A stretch of 64,000 bases of DNA, taken from Flavobacterium azooxidireducens (GTDB lineage: Bacteria > Bacteroidota > Bacteroidia > Flavobacteriales > Flavobacteriaceae). The first letter of the stretch is position 1. Every line of letters begins with the position of its first letter. The translations under genes were made by a program, and so were the position numbers. Below, one piece after another: positions 1-9,083 of the stretch. The DNA is taken from contig NZ_CP096205.1 in assembly GCF_023195775.1 (NCBI RefSeq), forward strand, positions 3,164,001 through 3,228,000, read 5' to 3'. Below the pieces are notes generated by a model. That model searched no databases. It was given only the letters and a program-made list of their open reading frames with translations, and had not been told where the DNA came from.

Positions 1-24
1 ACCGTAATAAAAGATAAATAGTGC

Positions 25-32
25 TATTTTTG
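25..32 (+). promoter_or_regulatory. -7 promoter element before the MBL hydrolase
   Basis: TATTTTTG fits the Bacteroidetes -7 consensus TAnnTTTG and lies 15 nt before the TTG start at 48. No clear -33 TTG is visible, partly because the window begins here. Confidence 0.5.
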
Positions 33-47
33 TGAAAATTTAACGTC

Positions 48-812
48 TTGAAGGTTTATTTTTTAGGCACGGGCACATCACAAGGAATTCCGATTATCGG
101 GAGTAATCATTCTGTTTGCAAAAGTTCCGATTCTAAAGACAAACGTTTGCGAGTTTCGGTTTGGATTCATGATGAAGACTATTCGTTTGTGGTTGATTGC
201 GGACCCGATTTCAGACAACAGATGTTAACTTCCGGTTGCACAAAGTTAGATGCAATTCTTTTTACACATGAACACGCCGATCATACTGCGGGATTAGATG
301 ATATTCGTCCGTTTTTTTTTAAACAAGGAGATATTCCAATTTATGCTCATCAAAGGGTAATTCAAAATTTAAAAAAACGATTTGATTATATTTTTGAAAT
401 TGAAAATAAATATCCCGGAGCTCCTTCGGTTATTGTTAATGAAGTGATTCAAGATCGTAATTTTTCAATTGGTCAAAAAACAATTATTCCAATTGAGGTG
501 ATGCACGGTAACCTTCAGGTTTTTGGATATCGTATTGATAATTTTGCTTATTTAACGGATGTAAAAACCATTGCAGAAAGTGAACTTAAAAAGCTCAAGA
601 ATTTAGATGTATTGGTTGTCAATGCTTTACGAGAAGAACCTCACAGCACACATTTTAATTTGGAGGAAGCATTAAATTTTATAGCTTTGGTCAATCCGAA
701 AAAAAGCTATTTAACACACATTAGCCATTTGCTAGGATTTCACGAAGAAGTACAACAAAAATTACCAAAAAACGTTTATTTAGCATACGATAACTTAGAA
801 ATTTCAATTTAA
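48..812 (+). CDS. MBL-fold metallo-hydrolase (PhnP/RNase Z-like)
   Basis: A 254-residue metallo-beta-lactamase-fold hydrolase. The family motif HxHxDH is at residues 74-79 (HEHADH), with further ligands expected at the later Asp and His positions (LTD near residue 170 and the SHLLGFH tail). The N-terminus MKVYFLGTGTSQG is the usual start of this family, so the TTG at 48 is a credible start codon; there is no nearby ATG. There is no signal peptide, so it is cytoplasmic. The family includes phosphodiesterases and phosphonate-pathway enzymes; the substrate here is not decidable. A small membrane-anchored protein follows after 4 bases, suggesting co-transcription. Confidence 0.85.
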   Translation: MKVYFLGTGTSQGIPIIGSNHSVCKSSDSKDKRLRVSVWIHDEDYSFVVDCGPDFRQQMLTSGCTKLDAILFTHEHADHTAGLDDIRPFFFKQGDIPIYAHQRVIQNLKKRFDYIFEIENKYPGAPSVIVNEVIQDRNFSIGQKTIIPIEVMHGNLQVFGYRIDNFAYLTDVKTIAESELKKLKNLDVLVVNALREEPHSTHFNLEEALNFIALVNPKKSYLTHISHLLGFHEEVQQKLPKNVYLAYDNLEISI

Positions 813-816
813 TAAA

Positions 817-1302
817 ATGAAAAAATCATTATTTCTCTATTTGTTCATTGTTAGTATTTTAATGACAGTTTTTACCTATATGTATTATAGCAAAAAAGTA
901 AAATTTGAAGCAGAACGTTTTGAAAATTTGAAAACTAAGATGAATGATACAATTCAAACACTTAACAATCAGATTTTTGATGCAAATTATTTTACGTTGC
1001 GAAATAACGACAATGCTCAAAATTATTTAGAAGATTATTCTATCGAAAAATTAATTCCGAAAATTGAAGCCAATTTAATGGATTTAAACGATAATCCGGA
1101 AGGAAATCCGTTGGTGGATTTTGGAAAAATAGACGACAAGAAATTCATCATCAATAAAATTGAAGTATTAAACCACCGTTGGATTATTGCCGATTTTAGT
1201 AATGGAGAACTATGGGGAGAAGTACTTTTACAGTATTTTGTAGAGGAAGATGAATCACTTGATTTTAAAATTATTCAGTCAACATTATATCCAAAACAGT
1301 AA
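817..1302 (+). CDS. Membrane-anchored hypothetical protein
   Basis: 161 residues with one N-terminal hydrophobic segment (about residues 5-23) followed by a charged, partly coiled-coil-like stretch (about 28-55) and a soluble domain, so probably an inner-membrane anchor facing the periplasm. I do not recognise the family. The start lies 4 nt after the stop of the MBL hydrolase gene, so the two are probably one operon. No catalytic motif is apparent. Confidence 0.75.
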   Translation: MKKSLFLYLFIVSILMTVFTYMYYSKKVKFEAERFENLKTKMNDTIQTLNNQIFDANYFTLRNNDNAQNYLEDYSIEKLIPKIEANLMDLNDNPEGNPLVDFGKIDDKKFIINKIEVLNHRWIIADFSNGELWGEVLLQYFVEEDESLDFKIIQSTLYPKQ

Positions 1303-1336
1303 ACTTTTGTATATTTAAGTCCTTAATTTTTTAGGT

Positions 1337-1828
1337 ATGAAAAATTGTTTGCTTTTAATTGTTTTAGTTATGAGTTTGGTTTCCTGCAAAAAATTTGATC
1401 AGGATGTAGAACCTGAATTAATTAAAAAGCAAGCTTTGTTAGATACGATTGCCAGTGCCGACAAAGATGAAAATGGTTGTTTAGATGGAGCTGGTTATTT
1501 TTGGTCAACATTAAATAAAGAATGTATAAAAATCTACGAATCGGCTATCACTTTATATCCGCAGGATAATCAAAACAATGAGGATGAAACCAAAAATGCT
1601 TACATTGTTTTTGGCGAAAATGGAGGAAATGAAGCCGAAATATTTCTTCCTAATCAGGTGAAATCTCTTATTCTGGTTCGTCCTTCAGAAGGTCAACCAT
1701 GGAAATTTGATGATTGGCAACTCATTCCTTGGAAAGGGTTTATTCTTAAAAAAGGAGAAGATATTTTATTTGCCGGCGATGGTGGTGTAGGACCAAAAAT
1801 CACCGGAAGCGATAAAATGGAAGATTAA
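1337..1828 (+). CDS. Putative lipoprotein
   Basis: 163 residues. The N-terminus MKNCLLLIVLVMSLVSCKK is a lipoprotein signal peptide with a lipobox ending at Cys17, so the mature protein should be membrane-anchored in the periplasm or outer membrane. The rest is acidic, with a Trp-rich segment (PWKFDDWQLIPWKGF) and a glycine-rich C-terminus. Its family is not recognised. It follows the preceding gene by 34 nt and ends one base before the convergent esterase gene. Confidence 0.75.
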   Translation: MKNCLLLIVLVMSLVSCKKFDQDVEPELIKKQALLDTIASADKDENGCLDGAGYFWSTLNKECIKIYESAITLYPQDNQNNEDETKNAYIVFGENGGNEAEIFLPNQVKSLILVRPSEGQPWKFDDWQLIPWKGFILKKGEDILFAGDGGVGPKITGSDKMED

Positions 1829-1829
1829 T

Positions 1830-2474
1830 CTATTTGTTTTCTCCAAGCCAATTTCTAAAATCATAAAAATTTTGTGGAGCAACACCGTGACCAACAGGAT
1901 ATTCTTTATACACAAATTTAATTCCTAATTTTTCTAAAACCGGACTTGTTTTTCTTGCCCAATCCACCGGAATTACTTGATCAACTGTTCCGTGTGAAGC
2001 AAATATTTTTAAGTTTGAGAAGTTATTTTTTTCAAAATTATCCTTCGCCATTTCGGTATTCAAATAACCACTCATCGCTACAATTTTTGAAACTTTTTCA
2101 GGATAGGAGAGAGCGATAGCGTAGCTCAAAATTGCACCTTGACTGAATCCGATTAAAGTGATATTCTCCTTATCAATCGGAAATTTTGCAACTAATTCAT
2201 CTATAAAATCAACGATTAAATCCCTAGATTGTTTGGCTTGATTTATATCGGAAAACTTAGTATCATCTGCATCAAAATTGATCGCATACCAAGCATAGCT
2301 TCCATACATTAAATCATGCGGAGCTTGCACCGAAATCACATAATATTGCTCCGGAAGTTCCGATGCAAATGAAAATAAATCTTCTTTATTACTGCCATAA
2401 CCGTGCAATAAAAGTAATAAAGGATTTTTTTCTTGAATTGTTTTTGGCTCTCGAATTAAATACTGTAACGACAT
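1830..2474 (-). CDS. Alpha/beta hydrolase, phospholipase/carboxylesterase family
   Basis: A 214-residue serine esterase of the phospholipase/carboxylesterase family (the YpfH/carboxylesterase group). The nucleophile elbow GFSQGA puts the catalytic Ser at 111; Asp165 (GTVDQVIP) and His196 (PVGHGV) complete the triad. LLLHGYGSNK at about 22-30 is the oxyanion strand. There is no signal peptide, so it is cytoplasmic. The length is typical for the family. It is the last gene of a minus-strand run starting with the BatA-like gene at 5977, 2 nt after the DUF4870 gene. The natural ester substrate is unknown. Confidence 0.88.
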   Translation of the reverse strand: MSLQYLIREPKTIQEKNPLLLLLHGYGSNKEDLFSFASELPEQYYVISVQAPHDLMYGSYAWYAINFDADDTKFSDINQAKQSRDLIVDFIDELVAKFPIDKENITLIGFSQGAILSYAIALSYPEKVSKIVAMSGYLNTEMAKDNFEKNNFSNLKIFASHGTVDQVIPVDWARKTSPVLEKLGIKFVYKEYPVGHGVAPQNFYDFRNWLGENK

Positions 2475-2476
2475 AA

Positions 2477-2788
2477 TTATAGGCTTTTAAATATATTTTG
2501 GTAAAAATCACCCAACAATGGAACTTTTTTCTCTTCATTATTCAAGGCTCCCATAAATCCGAAAATCCATAAAATAAAAAAGAAAATATAAAAAGCGAAG
2601 GAGATCATCCAACTATCAAAATAACCAATCGGATATCCTAAAGCAAAAAAGGTTAAAAATATTCCCAATGCTTGTCTGATGTGAAAACTGGCAAACGAAC
2701 TTTTGTTTTCACTATTCATAAAAATTGCGATTACAGATCCAATAATCGTTAAGTAGGCTACAATTGCAGCATTTTTATTTTGTTCCAT
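2477..2788 (-). CDS. DUF4870-type small membrane protein
   Basis: 103 residues with three to four hydrophobic segments. The pattern NAAIVAYLTIIG at the N-terminus, then SFHIRQALGI in the middle, is characteristic of the DUF4870/YvlC-like 'import component' membrane proteins. Function in the family is unknown. Its start overlaps the 3' end of the dihydroorotase-like gene by 14 nt, which points to translational coupling within one operon. Confidence 0.8.
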   Translation of the reverse strand: MEQNKNAAIVAYLTIIGSVIAIFMNSENKSSFASFHIRQALGIFLTFFALGYPIGYFDSWMISFAFYIFFFILWIFGFMGALNNEEKKVPLLGDFYQNIFKSL

Positions 2789-4040
2789 TATTTAAAACTA
2801 ATTTACCATTATTATAAATTCCGTATACTTTTCCAATCATTTTTTCGCCTAAAAAGGCTGAATTTTTTGATTTTGAAAGAATATTTTCTTTCGTAAAAGT
2901 CCATTCTGATGTAGGATTAAAAAAAGTTAAATCTACAGATGAACCTTCTGTTATGGAAGAATTTTCGATGCCAAAAGTTCCTTTTCCATTGGTTAATTTA
3001 GAAATAATCACATCCATGGGAAGTACATTTAATAAAGCTCCAAAAGCACTTTCTAAGCCAATGGTTCCGTTTTTGGCCAAATCATACTCCATTTTTTTAT
3101 GCTCAATATCAATCGGATTATGGTCGGAAGTAATCATATCAATCGTTCCGTCTAAAACACCTTGCACTAATGCTTTTCTGGTTTTTTCATCTCGCAAGGG
3201 TGGACTCACTTTCAAACGTGTGTCAAATTCACTTAATTTTTCATCCGTTAAAACCAAATGATGAACCGCTACACTGCACGAAACTTGTAAACCTTTGGCT
3301 TTTGCCTCTTTTATTAATTCCACGGATTTTGCAGTAGAAATCGTTGGAATATGTAATTTACCTCCCGTATATTCTAATAAAAATAAATTTCGGGCAATCA
3401 CTAATTCTTCTGCTAAAGTTGGGATTCCTTTTAATCCTAAACGAGTGGAAACGGCACCTTCGTGAGCTACACCATTTCCTTTTATTTTTTCATCTTGCGA
3501 AAAAGCAATGACTAACCCATCAAAATCTTGCACATATTGCAATCCGATTTTGAGCAAATTGGCATTGGCAATATTTTTTCCATAATCACCAAAAGCAACT
3601 GCTCCGGCATTTTTCATGTCAAATAATTCAGCTAAATCATTTCCTTCAGAACTTTTGGTTAACGCTCCAATTGGAAATAAATTTACTGCGTTATCTCTGG
3701 CTTTTTCCTTTACAAATCGAACTTGCGACTGATTATCAATCACCGGAAACGAGTTAGGTTGCAAAGCAATAGTTGTAAAACCGCTTTTTGCCGCCACCGA
3801 TAATCCGTTAGCAATGGTTTCACGGTCTTCAAAACCAGGTTCGCCAAGGGAAACTGAGCTTTCAAACCATCCTTTGGATATGTGTAGATTTTCTAAACTA
3901 ATTTCTTCAAAATCTTTTTCAGAGGGTAAGTTCAAACCAATTTTTTCAATGGTTTTGCCCACAATTTTCAGGTCGGTTTTTTGGTTGTGATGCACACCGT
4001 TTGGATCGATGATAGTTGCATTTCGGATGATTAAATTCAT
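2775..4040 (-). CDS. Dihydroorotase-family protein, probably non-catalytic
   Basis: 422 residues when started at the ATG at 4040, where MNLIIRNATIIDP is the normal amidohydrolase start; the longer frame upstream lies inside the preceding gene. The fold and segment order match class I dihydroorotases (GxxxTRLGLKGIPTLAEE, LHIPTISTA, SDHNPID). The metal-binding HxH before REPG is replaced by SSVSLGEPG, the later HVST histidine is Thr-Ile (PTIST), and the usual HAED histidine is missing. The final Asp (SDHNP) is kept. It overlaps the BatA-like gene by 4 nt (ATGA). Family membership is firm; loss of activity is inferred from the missing ligands. Confidence 0.85.
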   Translation of the reverse strand: MNLIIRNATIIDPNGVHHNQKTDLKIVGKTIEKIGLNLPSEKDFEEISLENLHISKGWFESSVSLGEPGFEDRETIANGLSVAAKSGFTTIALQPNSFPVIDNQSQVRFVKEKARDNAVNLFPIGALTKSSEGNDLAELFDMKNAGAVAFGDYGKNIANANLLKIGLQYVQDFDGLVIAFSQDEKIKGNGVAHEGAVSTRLGLKGIPTLAEELVIARNLFLLEYTGGKLHIPTISTAKSVELIKEAKAKGLQVSCSVAVHHLVLTDEKLSEFDTRLKVSPPLRDEKTRKALVQGVLDGTIDMITSDHNPIDIEHKKMEYDLAKNGTIGLESAFGALLNVLPMDVIISKLTNGKGTFGIENSSITEGSSVDLTFFNPTSEWTFTKENILSKSKNSAFLGEKMIGKVYGIYNNGKLVLNNGTK

Positions 4041-5977
4041 TTCACAAATTTTTGAATGAGTATTTCCAGTACCACAAATAATAACGCAAGGATCACAAAC
4101 CATTTCCAAATCGTATTGTCAGTTCGGTTGGTTTGCAAAGCATCAAAAACAGATTCAATTGAATTACCGTTTTCGTAAGATTCTAATAAATTTGAATTGT
4201 CCAAACGCAAATCACTTTCGGTTCGGGAATAATTAAAACTTATATTTTTTATAATTGTATTGTCTTTTAAAGCATTGTAATTTCCGGCTTGACTTGGACT
4301 TTCCGAAAAGGTAAGTTTTACTTTATTATTCAGAATTTGTTGTTGCGGAATAAATTTTTCACTCTTCTCATCAGTAACCGAAACCACAGAAATAATTTCA
4401 TCTTTTGCCAAAAGTTGGTCAATAGTGATTGGCGAAGATGTGCCAACCGTTAACGCATTGATTCCTGATTTTGCACTTTGAAAAGCCATGTTGTAAAAAG
4501 TGGGAACAATTAAAGGAGAATTTTTAAAATTAGAATTATCCTTGTTGATTGGTGCCGAAAAAACATAAAAACTACCCAACGAATTGGAAACTATCGTTAA
4601 AAATGGACTTTGATCTTCATACATCAAAATAGAAGGATAAGCACTTTTTAAAGCGAAATTTGTTTTAGTATTTGGATATTGAAAATTCGCAACTTTCTTT
4701 TCAAAAACACCATTATAAAGTGGATGAGAAAATGAAATGGTAGTAATTTGTGCTTCTTTTTTAAGTAATTCATTTACAGAAAATGTTCCAAAATTTCTAA
4801 GCAAACTGTTTATATTCGCCACATTGTTTTCTTCTGAAGGAATAAAAATAATATTTCCGCCTTTATCATAAAACGCTTTTAATGTGGTTTGAAGAGCTTG
4901 TGGAATTTCTGTTATTTCATTGATAATAATCGCATCTTGTTTATCCAATACATTGTAATCCAACGATTTTAACTCAAATTGAGAAAAGACAAATTCATTC
5001 TCAGTATAAATTTTAGTCAGAAATTGATTTTTATCCGGATTACCAATGGCTAAAACATTCGCTTTTTCCGGTTTAGAAATGCTGAAATAATAATAATTGT
5101 CATAATTCAATCCTGGTTCGTCTATAAAAACATAACCATTGAAATCAGCTTTTGGAATGGTGAAAAACAGATCTTTTTCTGATTGATTGAACTTTACTTG
5201 TGTTTTGGCAATCAGTTGTTTTTGGTTGTAGATAGCTACGGGGATTTCTTGTTCAGATTGTCCAAACGATTTTAATTTTACACCAATTTCATAAAAATTA
5301 TCCAAGGTTTGTTGAAGATAAACACTATCAACCGACACATTATTTTTTTGTTCCGATTTTGGTAGTATGAAAATAGGATTAATCGTTTCATCAATTGGTT
5401 TTAACTGATTTGCTTGCAAATTGATAGCGTCAGTAATCACCATAACATCTTTATTAAAAGGCGTTTTTCTCGATTTAATTTTCGTTAAACTCTGATCTAA
5501 TTGAAAACTTGTGGCACTGTAATCCAAATTCATCAATTCTTTTTGAATCGATTTAATATCCGTATTCCAATATACATCATCATTGGTAAGCAGCGAAAAA
5601 GTTGTGTTTTCTGGTGTGTTTTCTAATAATTCCTGAACAGCTCTTTTGAGTAATTCGCCTTGTTTTCCTTTGGCTTGCATGCTAAACGAATTGTCTACAA
5701 CTAGGTATAATTCATTCGTAACGCCTTTACTGTCTTTGGCTTTAAAAAAAGGTTGGGCAAAAGTAAAAATCAACGCTGTTAAAAGTAACAATCGTGTTAA
5801 TAACAACAACCATTTTTTAAGTTGAGAGCTTTTTCGGGTTTGAATGGAAAGTTCTTTCAGGAATTTTACATTGGTGAAATATTCCTTTTTAAATCGTCTG
5901 AGTTGAAATAAATGGACTAAAATTGGCAACACCAATAAAAAGAGGAAATACAGAATTTCAGGATGTTTAAACTGCAT
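4037..5977 (-). CDS. BatA-type membrane protein with von Willebrand A-like domain
   Basis: 646 residues from the ATG at 5977. The N-terminus (QFKHPEILYFLFLLVLPILV, then LFQLRRFKKEYFTNVKFL) is the BatA/aerotolerance-regulator N-terminal domain with two membrane segments (about 10-28 and 60-78). A vWA-like domain follows: LVVDNSFSMQAKGK carries a DxSxS metal-adhesion motif near residues 98-102. A last membrane helix ends the protein (IWKWFVILALLFVVLEILI). It is probably an inner-membrane protein with a large periplasmic part. A TTG 18 nt upstream also reads in frame but lies inside the promoter -7 box, so ATG is preferred. It is first in a four-gene operon. Confidence 0.85.
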   Translation of the reverse strand: MQFKHPEILYFLFLLVLPILVHLFQLRRFKKEYFTNVKFLKELSIQTRKSSQLKKWLLLLTRLLLLTALIFTFAQPFFKAKDSKGVTNELYLVVDNSFSMQAKGKQGELLKRAVQELLENTPENTTFSLLTNDDVYWNTDIKSIQKELMNLDYSATSFQLDQSLTKIKSRKTPFNKDVMVITDAINLQANQLKPIDETINPIFILPKSEQKNNVSVDSVYLQQTLDNFYEIGVKLKSFGQSEQEIPVAIYNQKQLIAKTQVKFNQSEKDLFFTIPKADFNGYVFIDEPGLNYDNYYYFSISKPEKANVLAIGNPDKNQFLTKIYTENEFVFSQFELKSLDYNVLDKQDAIIINEITEIPQALQTTLKAFYDKGGNIIFIPSEENNVANINSLLRNFGTFSVNELLKKEAQITTISFSHPLYNGVFEKKVANFQYPNTKTNFALKSAYPSILMYEDQSPFLTIVSNSLGSFYVFSAPINKDNSNFKNSPLIVPTFYNMAFQSAKSGINALTVGTSSPITIDQLLAKDEIISVVSVTDEKSEKFIPQQQILNNKVKLTFSESPSQAGNYNALKDNTIIKNISFNYSRTESDLRLDNSNLLESYENGNSIESVFDALQTNRTDNTIWKWFVILALLFVVLEILIQKFVK

Positions 5978-5992
5978 TAATTGAAAGTTTGT

Positions 5993-6024
5993 CAAAGATA
6001 GCTTTTATATTTTAATAGCACAAA
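5993..6024 (-). promoter_or_regulatory. Bacteroidetes promoter of the BatA-like operon
   Basis: On the minus strand, TTTG (6024-6021), 20 nt, then TATCTTTG (6000-5993) fits the TTTG-N19-21-TAnnTTTG consensus exactly. It sits 15 nt before the ATG at 5977, implying a very short leader. Confidence 0.75.
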
Positions 6025-6069
6025 TTGAAAGTGTTAATCAAAAGCGAAAGGTTTGGATGGGAAAAAGAC

Positions 6070-7413
6070 TTATTTTTTCTTCCTTTTTTCATCTCTTTTT
6101 CGTTCTACACCTCTGTTTCTGGATTCGGTTTTTCTCGGAGTTCGTTTTCCGGGACCACCAAGATTTACTTTTTTATTTTTATCTTTTTTATCGTGAAATG
6201 CTTCGCCACCTTCTTTCTTTGGACGTTTCAAAAGCACTTTCATTTTTCTTTTTTCTTTTTCGAATTCAAGTACTTTTTCTTCAATTTCGATGTTAGGAAG
6301 TGGTAAAAATTCAATTTCCTTTTCCATTAAAATTTCGGCTTCAATTTGAATTTCTTCTTCTCTCGGACTCACAAAACTCACAGCGACACCGGTTTTATCG
6401 GCACGACCGGTTCGACCAATTCTGTGTACATATTGTTCCGGAACTTCAGGGAATTCCATATTGACAACATGCGTAATATCGGAAATGTCCAAACCACGAG
6501 CCATCACATCTGTTGTTACAATTCCTCGTATTTCTCCTGCTTGAAACGAAGCCATCGTATTCAAACGATAATTTTGCGATTTGTTTGAGTGAATTAAACC
6601 AAATTGATCCGGAAATTCTTCTTCCAAAGCGACAGAAACTAAATCAGCAGTTTTTTTATTGTTGATGAAAATCAGCAATCGCGACATACTTTCATCGGAT
6701 TGTAGAAGTTCTTTTAGTAAATTTAATTTGGTTAGAAAATTCGGTACTTTATAACCAATTTGCGTAATTTGTTCTAAAGGAGTTCCCGATGGAGCCAACG
6801 AAACTTCAACCGGAAAATCAAAATATTCATCCAACATATCATCCACTTCATCCGTCATCGTAGCCGAAAAAAGAATATTTTGTCTTTTTGATTTTAACAT
6901 CGTTAGGATGGAAGTAACCTGAAAACGGAAACCTAAGTTTAGCATTTCATCAAATTCATCAATCACTAATTTCTGAATTTCATCAAAACGAATTACATTA
7001 TCCAAAGCCAAATCCATTACACGTCCTGGTGTTCCCACTAAAATATCCACACCTTGGTAAACCGCTGTTTTTTGTGTGTTGATGTTCACACCGCCATAAA
7101 CACCTAAGGTTCGAACGGACATATATTGGGTCAATTTTACGACTTCTTCAGCAACTTGAACCACTAATTCACGAGTTGGAACTAAAATCAAAACACGTGG
7201 TGTGTGGGTATTTTGAAATTTCCAATGTTTTAAAATCGGTAATAAGTAAGCAAAAGTCTTTCCGGTTCCGGTTTGAGCAATTCCCATCATATCGCGACCG
7301 GATAAAATAACCGGCATCGATTTAATTTGAATAGGAGTAGGGTTCGTAAAACCTAGTTCATCAATTGCTTTTTGCAATGATTTAGGTAAATCAAAATCCA
7401 GAAAAGTAGACAT
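6070..7413 (-). CDS. DEAD-box RNA helicase (DEFD variant)
   Basis: 447 residues with all core superfamily 2 motifs: Q motif (GFTNPTPIQ, 21-29), motif I AQTGTGKT (46-53), Ia PTREL, Ib TPGR, II DEFD (152-155), III SAT (183-185), then VI HRIGRTGRADKTG. A strongly basic, low-complexity tail of about 60 residues (KKDKNKK..., RKRDEKRKKK) should bind RNA. Motif II reads DEFD rather than DEAD; the first three positions that matter for Mg-ATP are kept. Cytoplasmic, probable role in RNA remodelling or ribosome assembly. Single gene with about 55 nt to the next upstream gene. Confidence 0.93.
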   Translation of the reverse strand: MSTFLDFDLPKSLQKAIDELGFTNPTPIQIKSMPVILSGRDMMGIAQTGTGKTFAYLLPILKHWKFQNTHTPRVLILVPTRELVVQVAEEVVKLTQYMSVRTLGVYGGVNINTQKTAVYQGVDILVGTPGRVMDLALDNVIRFDEIQKLVIDEFDEMLNLGFRFQVTSILTMLKSKRQNILFSATMTDEVDDMLDEYFDFPVEVSLAPSGTPLEQITQIGYKVPNFLTKLNLLKELLQSDESMSRLLIFINNKKTADLVSVALEEEFPDQFGLIHSNKSQNYRLNTMASFQAGEIRGIVTTDVMARGLDISDITHVVNMEFPEVPEQYVHRIGRTGRADKTGVAVSFVSPREEEIQIEAEILMEKEIEFLPLPNIEIEEKVLEFEKEKRKMKVLLKRPKKEGGEAFHDKKDKNKKVNLGGPGKRTPRKTESRNRGVERKRDEKRKKK

Positions 7414-7467
7414 AAAAAAGATAATTTTTGCAAAGGTACGGAATTTTAAATCAATGCCTAAAACAGA

Positions 7468-8232
7468 TTAAAATCCTTCAAAAACACCTAATCCAAAGAG
7501 AGCAAAATCATATTTTACAGGATCACTTTTGTCTAAATTTTGTAAGTTGGAATCTAACTCAAAAAGTGCTTTTGCGTCGTTTTGCTTTCGCGTAAGCAAA
7601 CCTAATTTTCGAGCTACATTTCCGGAATGAACATCGAGCGGACACGAAAGTTGCGATGGTGAAATGGAGTTCCAAATACCTAAATCAACTCCTGCATTGT
7701 CGTTTCTTACCATCCATCTCAAAAACATATTGATTCGTTTTGCGGCCGAATTATTCATTGGATCAGAAACATGTTTTTGGGTTCGATAGTTATGTTCAAT
7801 TTCAAAAAATACGGATTTGAAAATGGAAATATTTTGTTGTAATGTGTTGTTTTTGATGTTTTTACTAAAAACACTTTCCAAGCCATTGTGATTTTGATAA
7901 ATGTTTTTCAGTGCTTTGATAAAGGAAATACAATCTGTTCCATTGAACGTGCGGTGAACAAAATCGTTTAATTTTTCCAAATCACTTTCGTTATGATTTA
8001 TCACGAAATCATGAGGAGAATTTCCCAATTTGGACATTAATTTTTTACTGTTATTGATTATCATTTTGCGATTTCCCCACGAAATGGTGGCAGCCAAAAA
8101 TCCGGCAATTTCAATATCTTCTTTTAAAGTATAAAGATGCGGAATCTGAATTGGATCGCTTTCAATAAAATTTGGATGGTTGTAAAGTTGAACTTTTTCG
8201 TCTAAAAATTCTTTTAATTCCGCTTGATTCAT
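7468..8232 (-). CDS. TIGR02757 family protein (DUF2400)
   Basis: 254 residues matching the TIGR02757/DUF2400 family: conserved blocks EIAGFLAATISWGNRKMI near residue 37-54, an FLRWMVRND block, and PLDVHSGNVARKLGLL at about 197-212, where an Asp-His pair is family-conserved. The C-terminal DPVKYDFALFGLGVFE is also typical. Family function is unknown, though the helical pattern recalls HhH-GPD DNA glycosylases. Its ATG overlaps the stop of the ABC ATPase gene by one base (TAATG), so the two are coupled. Confidence 0.88.
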   Translation of the reverse strand: MNQAELKEFLDEKVQLYNHPNFIESDPIQIPHLYTLKEDIEIAGFLAATISWGNRKMIINNSKKLMSKLGNSPHDFVINHNESDLEKLNDFVHRTFNGTDCISFIKALKNIYQNHNGLESVFSKNIKNNTLQQNISIFKSVFFEIEHNYRTQKHVSDPMNNSAAKRINMFLRWMVRNDNAGVDLGIWNSISPSQLSCPLDVHSGNVARKLGLLTRKQNDAKALFELDSNLQNLDKSDPVKYDFALFGLGVFEGF

Positions 8233-8939
8233 TAAACAGTTGCATTTGGTAAGGATGAAAAATCAATCCAACCCGAATTTTGGTCAAATAAACCATCTTT
8301 CATAATTAATTTTCTGTCGGCCATGTTCGCTAAGGTTTCATTGTGCGTAACAATTACAAACGTTTGTCCGAATTCATCTCGCAATTTAAAAAATAATTCG
8401 TGTAAATTTTCGGCAGAAGTGGTATCTAAGTTTCCCGAAGGTTCATCGGCAAAAATCACAGCCGGTTTGTTAATTAAAGCTCTCGCAACCGCCACGCGTT
8501 GTTGTTCACCTCCCGAAAGTTCGCCCGGTTTGTGATCCATCCGATGCGATAATCCTAAATAATTGAGTAATCTTTTCGCTTCTTCTTCAGCCTCGGGTTT
8601 TGATTTTCCAGCAATAAAAGCCGGAATACAAACATTTTCTAACGCAGTAAATTCAGGCAATAATTGATGAAACTGAAAAATAAATCCCAGTTTTTGGTTT
8701 CTGAATTTTGATAACTGCTTGTCATTCATATCCAAAACTGATTCACCATTAATCACTAAGGAAGTTCCGCTTTCTTTTGAAGGTTTTTCTAAAGTTCCTA
8801 AAATTTGAAGAAGCGTTGTTTTTCCGGCACCGGATGCACCTACAATCGATACAACTTCTCCTTTATTAATTGCTAAATCAACACCTTTTAAAACATGTAG
8901 TTGATCAAAATATTTATGAATTCCTTTTGCTTGTATCAT
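8232..8939 (-). CDS. ABC transporter ATP-binding protein, LolD/MacB-like
   Basis: 235 residues. Walker [10 protein letters not shown] near residue 34-42, Q-loop [16 protein letters not shown], signature [15 protein letters not shown], Walker [13 protein letters not shown], and the switch His in VTHNE. The GNLD and QLLP features place it with the LolD/FtsE/MacB exporters, which drive lipoprotein release or MacB-type mechanotransduction. No permease gene is adjacent, so the partner must be encoded elsewhere. It is the first gene of a two-gene unit with the TIGR02757 protein. Confidence 0.9.
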   Translation of the reverse strand: MIQAKGIHKYFDQLHVLKGVDLAINKGEVVSIVGASGAGKTTLLQILGTLEKPSKESGTSLVINGESVLDMNDKQLSKFRNQKLGFIFQFHQLLPEFTALENVCIPAFIAGKSKPEAEEEAKRLLNYLGLSHRMDHKPGELSGGEQQRVAVARALINKPAVIFADEPSGNLDTTSAENLHELFFKLRDEFGQTFVIVTHNETLANMADRKLIMKDGLFDQNSGWIDFSSLPNATV

Positions 8940-9058
8940 CTGAAACTATTTTTACAAAGTAACAAAGATTTTAAAGATTTTGAAACCGTATCAGTTCTAT
9001 TTATCGTATCATAAATAATAAAATTACGTTAAAGATGTAGTTTTGTTTAATATTGTGG

Positions 9059-9066
9059 TATATTTG
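9059..9066 (+). promoter_or_regulatory. -7 promoter element of msrA
   Basis: TATATTTG is a perfect TAnnTTTG box 17 nt before the msrA ATG. The -33 element is weak: the nearest TTTG (9042-9045) is only 13 nt upstream. Confidence 0.55.
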
Positions 9067-9083
9067 TTAAACAAAAATTAGCT

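Noticed and set aside
2953-3261. A 102-codon open frame on the + strand
   Set aside because: It lies wholly antisense inside the dihydroorotase-like gene and has no ordinary codon pattern or ribosome-binding site.
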